64,000 bases of DNA from Styela clava (GCF_964204865.1 NC_135254.1:13149001-13213000); one strand, 5' to 3'; positions 16,918-28,062 are shown, counted from the stretch's first letter. The notes: generated by a model not told the origin, from the letters alone. Program-made: numbers and translations.

Positions 16918-18468
16918 TCAATTCTTTGCTTTACGTATATCTTTTAAGTTTATGCTCAGGTTTCTCAGCGCTGGAAGGAGGTTATTCTGATGCTCTTTAA
17001 TTTGATTGACCATACGGCGAGCCCTTTTTTGAAATTTAGGCCCGTGTTCGCTTCCACCTTCATGCATCAAAACTCCAGCAGCGTGGACCATTTCGTGTAT
17101 TATTATTTCCAATCTTTTCTCCATGCTTTTCTCCGTCGATTTAATAAAAACGATTAGGAAATCTTTTTTTGAGATAGAAGCCGGCGACAATGTGAAGGCA
17201 TCTACTGGCTTCTTTTTTGGGTATACCTCTTCATATGTAGTTTTTTGAACACAGGCAACAAATCCCTCACCCCTAGGGAAAGGAATATCTGGAAGAATAC
17301 TACAAATAGAGTTATATATCGAAACATATTTATCCGTTTCCTCTGGCTCGTTTTTTGACGATTTCATGAAAATGTTTCGTAAAGCTTCGAAATGTTTCCA
17401 CGTGGTTTCGCAGTCGTCGCAAGTCCGTTTCGAATCTTCTTCGTGGGTTACTTCAGGAGGTTCTCTTAGACATTTTCTGTGAAACCAAGTTCCACATGCC
17501 ATGCATTTGTGCATTTTTTCACCGTCGTCAGGCATACGGCAACAGCAAAAAATGTCGCAAAACCATGAAAATGTGGGGTTTTCAAACCCATTTCTCGATT
17601 CACAGCAATGTTGAAATAAAGCCTCCATCGAACGATTCTTGAAGCATTCAAGTAGAACATTGCGTATGTTTTGTTGATTAATTTGCCTTCCAACGGGGTC
17701 TACTCCGTGACTCAAAATTACGGCAAATGCAACGGCAAAAAGTCCGCAATCATCCCCACCCACTTGCTGAGTAACATTGGCAACTCTGGCCGCTAACCGA
17801 CTTTCTTGTAAATGGAGAAAACTGCACGCTGCTTGATCAACTATTAAGGGATATCGTATTTGATCTTCATCTTGATTTTGGTGATCTTTCGACGACTTCA
17901 CAACGCTCATTTCCTGTAGGCTGTCATAGATTGTATATTCTTTTTCTTGGGAAACGACATTGGATATGCAGATCCAATGATTATATCCCACATGCAGAAT
18001 TTGGATAAAATTTCGCACATTTTTCTTTCGTTGAAATCCGTGAGTTGGTCCAGTGATTACGTCGTCAAGTCCATTGAGGTCTGGACGCTTAAGAAGGTCC
18101 ATTGCCGCATTTATATGTTTATCACTGAGCCATGCTCCAGTTTTTAAATCATGGACATCGTTATTTGTCAGAGACAGATCATTCATCAACCCCATATCGC
18201 ATTCACTTTCGACCTCTTCGCGGTTTCTATCACCCGTCTGCACGCGTTTTTCTGTATTAGACGATGTTAAGATCACTTCCCCCGACTTGTTTTTTCCAAA
18301 GCAAACTCTTCCATGTTCGTCGTAATATACCTTTTCCGTGTAATCCCTTTTCATTTTTTGTACCCTGGCTTCATTAATTGCCTCATTATGGATGTCAATC
18401 ATTGAGCGGAAGAGGAATATGTGATTTTCAGCCTTCATCTGATTGAGGAATCGAGTATCATATTTCTT
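16918..18468 (-). CDS. Transposase C-terminal part: Ulp1-like protease, PHD finger, SprT-like metalloprotease
   Basis: The frame begins at KKYDTRFLNQ and completes the transposase core (MKAENHIFLFRSM). Counted from the ATG at 18438, residues about 98-275 match a C48/Ulp1 SUMO protease: GAWLSDKHINAAMDLL, catalytic His in NHWICISN, Asp in YTIYDSL, Gln in TQQVGG and the nucleophile in DDCGLFAVAFA. Residues about 293-345 form a PHD-type finger (CDIFCCCRMPDDGEKMHKCM, then CGTWFHRKC and CDDC). Residues about 395-490 are SprT-like, with the HExxH zinc site in IIIHEMVHAAG and a third ligand candidate in GGSEHGPKF. The ATG overlaps the stop of the upstream frame (ATGA), which is a by-product of the frame break. 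TGA lies at 16918-16920, or the frame splices on at 16935. Confidence 0.75.
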   Translation of the reverse strand, partial: KKYDTRFLNQMKAENHIFLFRSMIDIHNEAINEARVQKMKRDYTEKVYYDEHGRVCFGKNKSGEVILTSSNTEKRVQTGDRNREEVESECDMGLMNDLSLTNNDVHDLKTGAWLSDKHINAAMDLLKRPDLNGLDDVITGPTHGFQRKKNVRNFIQILHVGYNHWICISNVVSQEKEYTIYDSLQEMSVVKSSKDHQNQDEDQIRYPLIVDQAACSFLHLQESRLAARVANVTQQVGGDDCGLFAVAFAVILSHGVDPVGRQINQQNIRNVLLECFKNRSMEALFQHCCESRNGFENPTFSWFCDIFCCCRMPDDGEKMHKCMACGTWFHRKCLREPPEVTHEEDSKRTCDDCETTWKHFEALRNIFMKSSKNEPEETDKYVSIYNSICSILPDIPFPRGEGFVACVQKTTYEEVYPKKKPVDAFTLSPASISKKDFLIVFIKSTEKSMEKRLEIIIHEMVHAAGVLMHEGGSEHGPKFQKRARRMVNQIKEHQNNLLPALRNLSINLKDIRKAKN

Positions 18469-18470
18469 GG

Positions 18471-19895
18471 CGAAAATAGTTGTTCAGCCACCTGGGTGTT
18501 CAAAATTCCTCGCAGTTCAGCAATATGTCCAACTCGGCGTAGTATTTCTCGTTTCTTAGTAACGTTTGTTTGATGAAAAGTATCAAATAAACACATGCGA
18601 ACTGAGCTTCCGGTTATAGGATGTGCATTCGACGTCGAACTGGGATTTGCTCCGTCTTTAAACACCCATGGAAGTGATATTCTAAGCGAACCCTTATCAG
18701 CGAGACGAATGTTCTCATCTGTTGGTTCCACAACCATTCCATTGGAGGGGTGAAACATGCGATCCTTCCTTTTGTTGCCGTGAGCGACTACCAGCATGTT
18801 TGCCATATCGATGACTGTTATGTTGGGTTGGTTCTTCATAGATAGTAAAATATCGACAAAATCACGTGGGCTCTCTGCTCTCAGGACAAACTTAATGGCA
18901 TGAACAATGCCATGGGGACATACTGCTGAAGCCCAACCACCAGAAGAGCCCCATATCTTTTTGAAAGCTTTGTTGAATTTTTGATCATCCTTTTCCATTG
19001 TTTTAATAATTGCCAAGATGTTGTCAATTTTAGACCCACGTTGAGATATACCAAGCTTCTTTGCAAAGTCAGCAACTTCTTTCGGTTTAGACTGAGTTAG
19101 CAGTTCTACCATGCGCTCTTCTGACATTGCGCGACAATCTGTCTCTAAAACACTTGGGTGAGTGTTAGACGCTTTTCTATGTTCAGTGTTGTAAACCAGA
19201 TTAGAATGTCTTGTCTTGCAACCTATATAAGGAGCCCAAAACAACATGTTTGGAGACTCAGGTAGACACCTCACCTTGACCTGGCCAGGATAACCGAGCA
19301 TAAGAATATCGTTCTCTACACACGTCCAGAATTCATTGCAATCAACAAAGTCACTTTTTGTTTCATCATAATCTTCCGGAAGAGAATACGTTGAAATAGG
19401 ACATTTGAAGGCGATCTTTCGGTTTATGTCCATAATAAGTATGTGTGGATGGTACCCGCACAAGTTACAACTAAAGTCATATTTGTGATCACTTAGACAT
19501 TCAAAATGCATATAAGCATTTATTATTGTTTGCGAATCCAAACGCTGGCCAATATTGGATTCCATAACTTTAATTATACTTCCAATAGGCACATGCTCTT
19601 GTAGAGTTCCTCTTAAAAACAGGGCAATGTCATGCCCTAAAAAGAATATGTCGTTGAAATTGTGCACGCCATCGGTGTGTTCCTGATACCTATAACACAT
19701 TCCGCATCCAGGACATCTTCGGCAATAGGATTTATTGTTTTGAATTAACGTTTTCATGGTGAGTACTAACGCACGACTAGATATGAGTTCCGGCTCATTC
19801 AGTTTGAGATTGCAGTACAGACACTCAGTCTCGAATGGGTTAAAGTCTGTGGGAATTGCAGAAAGCGACAAGTTTTTCAGAGGTATTTTTTTTTT
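18471..19895 (-). CDS. Transposase catalytic core, DDE/RNase H-like
   Basis: About 475 codons without a convincing ATG of their own; the frame continues from the upstream part across the A10 run. After paired cysteines (CLYCNLKL, CRRCPGCGMCYRY) comes FSCNLCGYHPHILIMDINRK, where the Asp is a likely first catalytic residue. GGWASAVCPHGIVHAIKFVL and SPRDFVDILLSMKNQPNITV lead to IDMANML, a likely second Asp. NTQVAEQLFS near the end gives the likely Glu. Invertebrate proteins labelled HMGXB3-like share this set of motifs as I remember them, and KDZ/Zisupton transposases are the broader relatives. The three catalytic assignments are inference. The frame breaks after EQLFS. Confidence 0.7.
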
Positions 19896-20665
19896 GCCGT
19901 TAACAAATATTTGCACATCTTTATCAGTAACTCTTTGTCTGAAGGTGGGTACATTGATTGTTGATCGGAAACGTTTTCTGGTATTGAATCTTCTTGTACC
20001 GAGTCCGTTTTGAACCTAGAGAACAGGCCTGCTTGATGCAAGTACCAACCAGCTATGTGCTTATGCACGCATGATCGTCCTCGTTTACAGCCCTTACAGT
20101 CCATTGTTCCACATATTATATCGATTGTCACTACGACTCTATTTAGAATCGAATAATAGTGCTGTTCAGGTTCATATACTGAGAGGTGCCTATATTTCTC
20201 GCTTTCTTTTAAAACAGCAATCAAGGGTATCTTGTTGGTTATGGCCTGTTGGCGAAGAGTTATGCAAGCAGCCGTTGCCTCTTTCTTCATAGTTTTCAGA
20301 TCCCCACTTGGTGACAAGTCTTCTAAAAATCTATCCTCGAGAATGATTGGAAGAGCAACATCGTGATCTGCATGTACAGCTCGAAGATGTGGGCACAACG
20401 TGGCTTTTCTACCGCTGCGCCATGCAACGCGCATACATTCCATGCACTCCTTGTCTTCACAGAAAATCTTGGCATCATTTCCACATAGATATTTCTGGAC
20501 ATGAATGGGAAATCCCACACCACCATGAGATCTTTTTCTGACAAGATATATCCCGTTGATACTATCAACACACACACAGATTTCCAACATTTCTTTGCCA
20601 TGTACCTGCCTAACATGCCGATAGAGGCTATTCATGTGATAGGATTTTCCGCATTCAAGACATGC
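19886..20665 (-). CDS. Transposase second part: C2H2 finger and Cys/His cluster
   Basis: The frame enters with a third C2H2 finger (CLECGKSYHMNSLYRHVRQV, then H) that starts upstream of its first ATG at 20635, so this part is not an independent gene. Further Cys-rich motifs follow (CEDKECMECMRVAW). Near the C-terminal side lies a compact cluster, CKGCKRGRSCVHKHIAGWYL, similar to the SWIM-like or Cys/His modules found before the catalytic core in HMGXB3-like proteins. The frame ends just after an A10 run, where the downstream part continues in the -1 frame. Confidence 0.7.
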
Positions 20666-20681
20666 CTTTTTGGCAGGCGTT

Positions 20682-21176
20682 TTACGATGAGTGAACGGGC
20701 GTTTTTTTTACCTGCTTCGTTGTATGGTCGCTGGTAATTTCGATTTTGCTACCTTCAAAATCTATTTTGGTTTCCACCGTTTTTAAAATCTCATCCTTCG
20801 TTACTTGTGCTGATCTTGTGTCACTTTGAGTAGTATGCTCATTGAAATGTTGTCGAAGATTCTCAGGGAGACGACTTTTGTACGGACATTGTGAGCAGTG
20901 GTAATGTCCCTTTCTCCAACGCTTAGACTCATTGGTACATCTGCATTGTAGAAACGTAACATCTCCAATTACTATAGACCATTTCTGGTGAACATCTTGA
21001 AAATGACGATGGCACATTGATGGAGTTGTAAACGTTTTTTGGCATAGTAAACAATGTCTGTGTTTATTATGCATTACACTCATTTTTTTATGCGAATTTT
21101 GAGGACAATTTTCTTTGTTGCAAATTATAAAACAAGATTTCTCGGCGTCAGACACATTCCTTGTAAAACTATCCAT
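20682..21176 (-). CDS. Transposase N-terminal part: C2H2 zinc fingers
   Basis: The ATG at 21176 opens 164 codons. An ATTTCCAG acceptor 30-40 bp upstream suggests a spliced 5' leader. Visible fingers are HCLLCQKTFTTPSMCHRHFQ (residues about 41-64, ending DVH) and HCSQCPYKSRLPENLRQHFN (about 92-115). A Cys/His cluster (CFIICNKENC) lies near residue 15. These are likely DNA-binding modules that would recognise the element ends. The frame stops 3' of an A8 run. The segment after CAG/GTAAAA at 20711 could be a 46-nt intron ending at 20666, which would join in frame to the next part (KACLECGKSYH). Confidence 0.7.
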   Translation of the reverse strand: MDSFTRNVSDAEKSCFIICNKENCPQNSHKKMSVMHNKHRHCLLCQKTFTTPSMCHRHFQDVHQKWSIVIGDVTFLQCRCTNESKRWRKGHYHCSQCPYKSRLPENLRQHFNEHTTQSDTRSAQVTKDEILKTVETKIDFEGSKIEITSDHTTKQVKKTPVHSS

Positions 21177-22540
21177 CGCAGATTTTACTATGAAGTTGTC
21201 TAGTGCTCTGGAAATGATATATCATTACACATAATTTTGTGGCATTTGTTAGGAATATAAATATCAAAAACAATATAAATGAAAATTGAGAATACATACC
21301 AAGTGAAAGTGAGATGCACGCAAATTTTATATCCATAAGGTTTTGAAAAATATTAAATTGAGAGAGAATAAAGAGAATTTATTGATACCATATACATATT
21401 AAAAAATATGTCCGTCTTACCCCATAAAGGACATAACAGGGCAATTTTTAAAAGAGTTTGAACAGTTTTAGGAAAACTAGAAATTTAAAATTTAGTTTGC
21501 ACTTTTTTAACTGCAATTTTTATATCTTCTTTACACGGACTACCTCTATAAGTATTTATTTTGTAATTTCTTGGCATAACCTTGGGCGCATTTTATTCAA
21601 ATATGAAAAAAAAAATTGGACGGGGTAAGATGAAATTTTACGCCGGACCTAACTTCTAGGAGACCCAGTATAAATATGGCAATGAGTGTGCTTTTGATCT
21701 TTGTTGTAAAAAGGAAATATTTATTTATAAGTTTCGATGACGACGGCCCATTGACATTCCCAACAGACTATATTGAAAAAAAAAACTCCCACCTCCCCAT
21801 CCAAAATCCACCCTACCTCTTAAGTGACCCTACCAACCCAAAAATGAATACTGGCAGTCTGCCAGAGAATTTATTCGATCTAATGCAACTACTTTCAACA
21901 AATAAACAAAATAGAACCGAGTTCGCAGTCTTTTCCGGCTAAAATTATTCTTCGCCACCATGGGACTCTATAATTTGACGTTTTTCTGTCCCAACAGAAA
22001 CACCCCTTCCCCAAAAACCACCGCCTTGTAAGTTGTCGAGCCTGATATGTAACATCTTGGTTCTCTCGTTGTTCGCATGATGTCGCTTTTTCACGCGATG
22101 CGTTTTGAGCGACGAAAAATCGCGAGATGTCGCTACTAGGAGGATTTTATTTTGACTGACCATCATACCCCGGATGTCCGATTTACCCCGACCTACTATA
22201 TTTTGTTTTGGCGTTCACAGATGTATTACATGAAGTAAAATACTTAAACAAATTTTCTCAAACTTTTAATAAGCGCTATTTCTGAGATCTATAATATATA
22301 TTTACTATCGGGATTACCGAAACACTCCGATATCTGATTACCTTTTCATGAACCGGGAGCGCAATGGCAAAAAAAGGCAACAGCAATAATAGTTATCGCT
22401 CAAACTGGCATCAACCAGAATATTCTATCCTCACACTCGCTCTTTTCAACAGAATTCGTTTACAGCTTTGCTTATAATTTTAACCCGAATTTATGAAGCA
22501 ATGGTCTTCTATACCCTAATAATCATATTTGAAATTTGGA
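21177..22540. other. Non-coding flank of the transposase gene
   Basis: This contains a likely 5' leader with acceptor (near 21208) and several copies of a TTACCCC-type motif: GTCCGTCTTACCCC near 21410, its inverse GGACGGGGTAAGATG near 21618, and GTCCGATTTACCCC near 22175. These could be internal or terminal repeats of an element but no complete pair was resolved. Short open frames (21676-21942) have no domain support. Confidence 0.4.
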
Positions 22541-22760
22541 CCTCCTGAAGTATGCGCACCAAAATGGCGCACAACCTGAACCCATGTTGTGTACACTGTA
22601 CAAGGTTGGGGTTCAGGTTTTGCGGCATCTTGCGGCATCTCTCCTGATCAGAGCTATGATGAATGCACATGCAAAATTTGGAGCAGATTTAACCTCGCTT
22701 TCGTGAGATATTGCGTGCATCTAACAGACAAACAAACAAACAGACAAATACCTATCAACA
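22541..22760. repeat. Half copy of the GAAGTATGCG MITE family plus ACAA-rich tract
   Basis: CTCCTGAAGTATGCGCACCA followed by AAATGGCGCACAAC matches the end of the MITE at 9400-9635, with differences. A degenerate inner inverted stretch (GAACCCATGTTG, GGTTGGGGTTCAGG) follows. No right terminus is evident. An ACAA/ACAG microsatellite lies near 22727-22750. Confidence 0.55.
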
Positions 22761-24709
22761 TACATAATGAGCATATCGTCACGCTAATAACCGAATTGCG
22801 TAAGTCATTTTTAGCAGTTTTGAGAAAAACTTCCTAATGATGTTGTTATGCCATTGAGAGTCAATAATTTGCCATGGTTCAACTTTTTGATCGTAGCCGG
22901 ATTTAAGTTAATTTGTATGACGCAGTTAAGTGACGTCATAATGGCGCACTTTGACTTAGGCAGAAATGTGTCTATGACTATGGGACAAACGCAATTTTGC
23001 GACTTTACTATATGCACCAGTCCTGAAAACTAAACATTCCAAAAACGAATGTAATTCTCAGTATCTACAATGTGTAATCCCCAAAATAGCTAATCAGTTT
23101 CAATTACATTATTTTTTAAAAATATGTTTAAAAATATATATTTCATCAATATAACACGTTCTGCACACCCACCGAGATAAGAAAAAGATTAAATATATGG
23201 AATAAAACAGCAATGCACCCAATATAAAAGCCAACCACGGTGAATTGGACTCGGACAGTGAATATCACAAGTGCACGCCTTCCTATACTGTAGTATAAAT
23301 TCAAATTAATACGCGCTAAGCTAGAATCCGAGATGCAAAAACTCGAAAGTACCTCGTCGAGGTTATTTTGCCTTCGTGACGTCACAATAGTCCTGCGGTA
23401 ACAATGATAATTCATTATGACGAAGCAATTGCACAAATGTGCATGTCATACTAAATCTCCATTTTTATGGGTTTCGGAATTCTGGAAATAAAATCTGAGT
23501 TAACAGACAGATGCGCAGCATTACATAAATACCTATTATTTAAAAAACTCAAAATCGCCAAAAATGACTCTCGCAATATTAGCTGACGATATGCAATATT
23601 TATGCTTCGTTATCCGGTTAACCGTCACAATAATATCCCGATATCAGAAAGCAATATACCTCTCGGTTAACCGTTTTTCTGTATAATCATACCCTACTTT
23701 CAATATTTCACAAAATTCGAGACCGAAATTCAATATTTTTTTTGAAACATACCCTATCTAAAAAGACGTTGTAAACGTTTATTGAGAAATGGAAACTAGA
23801 AAAAAGGTATTTGGGGGAAAATTTTATAGTTACTCATAGTCATTTAGGCATAAACAATTAATGCACAAAATTTTATGAGGCTTTGTTGTATGAAAGTTCC
23901 ATAGTTTGCTTTTTACCCTCTTTAAACAACTCAATTTAAGACACATGATTTGTGTTTCGAGGTAATCTTAGGACACGTGTTTTGTGTTTCGAGGTATTCT
24001 ATCGGTTTACATCCCCTATATATGAATATGCATTTAATGCTACATACCGGGATTATAATGATAAATATCATAATGATAAATCCAAGATAAATCACAAAGA
24101 AACAACATATAAAATGAATATTTTTAAAAACAAACATTGCTGCAATAAGAAATTGGTTGATAGTGATTTTCTAAAAGATTTGCGCTTGACCTATTGAGTT
24201 CTGAAATTATTCAGGCATAAGCTGTACTTCCAGCAACGGTTTAGCAATTACATTTTTACATTGAATAATCAAAATCAGATGAATACTGCCTAAGTTCTGA
24301 AAATTTACAGTTCACAAATAGGTTAAATCTTGTAACGCGTTCTTGCTTTTCTATTTTATCGTTGTTTCCTCAACCTAAATTAATTTTGGACTCAATCTAT
24401 ATCTGAAATGATTATTATAAACTGGTTTTACGTTATTCTGAGTCATAAGGAAATTCAAGTCATATATATATGTTTTTGTAACGTTTCGTCGGAGCGGAGC
24501 AAGACTTCTTCAAACAAACTTACCCATGACAAAAAAGCAATTGCATGTAAACATACACAATGAGAATCGCGCCACGGGAGTTGTATGTTGAAGAATCAAT
24601 AAAACTATTGAATGCCTCATTAACAGTGGGGAACTTGAATGATAAAAGCTGATTGATGGGTATTCAGCGGTTTTATATCGAGTAGTTTATGTCAATAAAA
24701 ATAGCACGT
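22761..24709. other. Non-coding AT-rich interval
   Basis: I see no gene with splice or domain support. Near 23940-24000 an imperfect ~32-bp direct repeat occurs twice (TTTGTGTTTCGAGGTA). The stretch near 24480-24530 (AACGTTTCGTCGGAGCGGAG) is more GC-rich than its surroundings and may be a repeat fragment. Confidence 0.4.
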
Positions 24710-24903
24710 ACCGCTGGTCGATTACGACTTACTTAAGCCCATACTCTCCGTAAAAAAATAAAAATAACTGACTAACTAATCCCATATCCGACCTCAACTG
24801 GTAACCAGACGACAGCCGTCGTTCGCCATATGATTAAGCCGTCTCATCGGCTTTCTCTGTCCAAGGATAAATATGTAAATCCTAATCCTATTCTTAATAT
24901 GCC
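24710..24903 (+). mobile_element. SINE fragment, 3' part
   Basis: It matches the body and 3' end of the SINE at 58827-59177: ACCGCTGGTCG, a variant of the AAGCCCATACTCTCCG block, CAACTGGTAACCAGACGA, CGCCATATGATTAAGCCGTC and GATAAATATGTAAATCCTA. The tRNA-like head is missing. Confidence 0.75.
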
Positions 24904-27360
24904 AATATTGTAAATGTGATCATTCAAATTCATCGATACCCCCGTCTTTTTTGAATATTTTAGTATATATTTACAATCATATTTTATTATTTATGATGAC
25001 TATTAAATCAGAATGATAGTGCCATTTTTATCAATCAATTTCTTTGTGTTCTCTTCTTCGGTTAATAACGACTAAAACTTCCAATTATTCGATTCCATTG
25101 AAGCAGCAGCAACAAAATAAGACAAGATTCATATCTATTTACCTGTAGGAAGTAAAATAAATATCAACAAACCAATAAACGATTATATGAAGTATAGAAA
25201 AATTGTATTTACCGTGGATAAGTGGAAAAAAGCCCTTACTTGTGACCCAAATATATATACTCAAATTTATATTCGAAAAGCAAATGTACAAAAATGTTTA
25301 TTCAGAACCCTTTTCAAAGGATGTGCGTAATGCCCAATAATAAGTGGGGCTGTATATCACCAAATCTTCATTGAATAACCACGGCAAAAAGTATATATCA
25401 AATTACAATGACATATCACCGGTCCAGTACCAAGTCGATTCAAATTTTATTATAGGCATACTATTGACCCTATGTATGTAAAGTTCGATTCCCGTCATCA
25501 AATTGGTCGCGTACAAAGAAGGTTATATAGAATGTAGGCTTTCTAGCTGTCGCGAATCATAAAGTGGCCCATTTTGTGAAATGTAACATACTATTAGTAT
25601 GAAAGGTTTAAATAGCATTATAATCCATAGTTACACAATTCACATTCGCTACACAATTCCGCAGCAATAGTAAAAAAATTGGTATTTATTTTTTAATTTT
25701 TTTAAATTTTGGAGTCCGGCCGCCGTGAGATGAAATTCTAAAAACAAAATAACACGAATTAATAAAAGACATTTTTTATGATATAGTGAATAATAGCTTA
25801 GTTAAACGAGAGAATCTACGTCAGTTTACGAGAGAAATAAAATAGAAGAATTTTTTTTAAGGGGTCTTTGTGTTGCTTTGAAATGCTTAACATTTTGAAA
25901 ATGAAATTGTAACGAAATAGTAAAACAAAATGGCGACGACGCTTAAAGGAAGGGACACAAAGAAATGTAAAACGGCTTTGATGTTTAAAGGAAGGAACTG
26001 AGAATAAATAAAATGGCGGATTTAATACCTAAGAATTACATTGAATTTGGTTTGATGTTTAAGATTGTAAAATTGATGTTAGAGATTACTTTGAAGCAAA
26101 ATATTAAGTTAGAATAATCCTGTAAATTGAATAATGAGTGATTTGACAGATTATTGAAACATTGAATTCTTGAAATTTAATGTGAATGAAATTCTGTATG
26201 AAGTAAAAGAACTCATGATATCTAAGAACAATACATTGGTCAATAACAAGTAATTACAAGTAGATACACACAAAAGAAAGCTGACACCACACGATTTTTT
26301 ATTTGTCTGGTTTTATAATATTTAAATTTTTTTTTATATATCAAGTTTTTTTTATTAACGTTTTATAATGGATAATAATAGAAGAAAAGAAATAAAATAC
26401 AAGACGATTAATCACGAGGCGATACATTGCGAGATACACACTATATACAGTTTGCAACGGCCGTCCAAATCGAGTCGCCTTGATCGAGTCGAGTTGCATG
26501 ATAAGCGTGAATCGTTGCTACGGGTTTACGTCGTTGACCAATCAGAGAAAAGTTTGGTTTAATGCCGTATAGGGTGGGGATAAATTGAAGGTTTGTTACA
26601 AGTCAAACTTTTGAGTCCAGCTGATCTTGGGTGCTCGCTTCTGAGAAGTTGCTAGTAATTTCCATTTCTTCATCGTCAATTTCGACATCGGATAATTCGT
26701 GTATTTCTTAGTATATATAAAAGGGTCAAATAACATTATAATCCAAAGTTACACGATGAACATTCGCTACACAAGGAGAGAATTGGCCCTTTGTATGTAA
26801 AGTTCGATTCCCGCGCTATTGAATTGAGACTCGTTATGAAATGTGATTCCAATCTTGATTCATTCAGACGTTAATAAGCACATAATGTATGGAATGCCAA
26901 TTGTTATATATATTGAAAGATGCACAATTGAATCCGACTACAGATAAATTGAAAAACACTTAACTTTTACCGCAGTAAAATCAGAATAATCTTTAACCAC
27001 TGAAAATTTCAAAGCAATTGGTCCAGTATTCGAAGAGAAAAGCGACTTTTTAAAAACGTGTCAAAGAACAAGAACAACAACATAATATTGAAACGATCGT
27101 TATGTCCACTTCGTGTCCAATAAATCAAAAGCACAATATATTTCAGCTCTCTCTCGGCGTGGCAGGAAACGATAGGTCATCAAATTGGTCGTTTACAAAA
27201 AAGGCTATATAGAATGTATAGGCTTTCTCCTGTCGCGAATCATAAAGTGGCCTATTTTGTGAAATATAAAATACTATCAGTATGATGGGGTTAAATACTA
27301 TTATGATCCATAGTTACACAATGCACATTCGCTACACTATTTAGGCTACAATTCGTGTTC
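24904..27360. repeat. Dispersed repeat cluster, non-coding
   Basis: Two related ~170-bp copies lie at 25494-25665 and 27177-27350 (CATCAAATTGGTCG, TGTCGCGAATCATAAAGTGG, CCATAGTTACACAAT), with a partial copy near 26725-26775. AAGTTCGATTCCCG, a B-box-like motif, occurs near 25485 and 26800, so part of this family may be tRNA-derived. The segment near 25340-25400 is an inverted match to 14590-14640. The rest is A-rich with no supported gene. Confidence 0.6.
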
Positions 27361-27422
27361 CAATCGTTGCTCGACATTATAGATTCCATAAATAATGGTA
27401 AAATGGATGGGTAAAGTGTCAA

Positions 27423-27625
27423 TGCTGACTGTGCATAATGCGCTGCTCCTAATACGACTATGCATTGTGCCAAATGCGCTGCTCCTAATGCGACCTCACT
27501 ATGCCCAATGCGCTGCTCCTAATGCGACCACGCATTGTGCCCAATGCGCTGCTCCATATGCGGCCTCACTGTGTGTAATGCGCTGCTCCTAATGCGGCCT
27601 CACTGTGCTCAATGCGCTCATAATA
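27423..27625 (-). repeat. 34-bp satellite array, third block
   Basis: Same unit as at 13770-13950 but in the opposite orientation (GCGCTGCTCCTAATGCG). On its left is the conserved flank GGTAAAATGGATGGGTAAAG, the inverse of the flank at 13946-13990. Confidence 0.9.
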
Positions 27626-27739
27626 TGGTGCTCTCAAAGAGCAAATTTTTCACTATTGCTACTATCTAAAAGTCTAGTCTGGCTTGTCATTATAGATTCC
27701 ATAAACAATGGTAAAATGGATGGATGAATTGTCAATCCT

Positions 27740-27890
27740 GACTGTGTTCAATGCGCTGCTCCTAATGCGATCTCGCATTGTGCGCAATGCGCTGCTCCTA
27801 ATGCGGCTTCACTGTGCCCAATGCGCTGCTCCTAATGCAGCCTCACTGTGCGTAATGCGCTGCTCCTAATGCGCTGCGCGCAATGAGACC
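27740..27890 (-). repeat. 34-bp satellite array, fourth block
   Basis: A further reverse-orientation array, again preceded by the conserved flank (GGTAAAATGGATGGATGAAT near 27712). With 27423-27625 it forms a tandem pair of flank-plus-array modules. Confidence 0.9.
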
Positions 27891-27944
27891 TTTAGGCTAC
27901 CAACCCCTCTCAGCAACAGGGGTGATAACTTTTTTGTGGCTTTG

Positions 27945-28062
27945 GAGCCAGGCCACACAAAAGGGGCCAGGCCACGGAGAAAATGGGGCCAGGCCACAGA
28001 GAAAATGGGGCCAGGCCACGGAGAAAATGGGGCCAGGCCTCAGAATATTTGGGGCCAGGCCA
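27945..28062 (+). repeat. 22-bp minisatellite, GGGGCCAGGCCACGGAGAAA unit
   Basis: Four to five copies of GGGGCCAGGCCACGGAGAAA + AT, GC-rich against the AT-rich background. It is preceded by TTTTTTGTGGCTTTGG, a flank also found inverted next to the related array at 58062-58180. Confidence 0.9.

Larger units (their letters stand above)
16282..21176 (-). mobile_element. DDE transposon gene of HMGXB3-like/KDZ type with Ulp1, PHD and SprT domains
   Basis: Four long minus-strand reading frames plus a 3' exon lie head to tail and form one protein of roughly 1500 residues once three single-base frame changes are allowed. The breaks are in an A8 run (20702-20709), in an A10 run (19886-19895) and near 18468-18471. 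The first can instead be explained by a 46-nt intron (20666-20711). Homology runs continuously across the third break: EQLFS on one side, KKYDTRFLNQMKAENHIFLFRS on the other. The breaks could be decay or homopolymer errors in the assembly. Two of the three are in homopolymers and no in-frame stops are seen elsewhere. Terminal inverted repeats and target duplication were not located, so the element borders are unknown. The family assignment is from motif memory, not from a search. Confidence 0.75.

Noticed and set aside
18435..18438. ATGA stop-start overlap suggesting coupled translation of two proteins
   Set aside because: Homology continues across the point in another frame upstream of the ATG (KKYDTRFLNQ), so a frame break explains it better.
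25480..26815. tRNA gene suggested by GTTCGATTCCC motifs
   Set aside because: No A box or cloverleaf stems at the right spacing; more likely repeat-derived.
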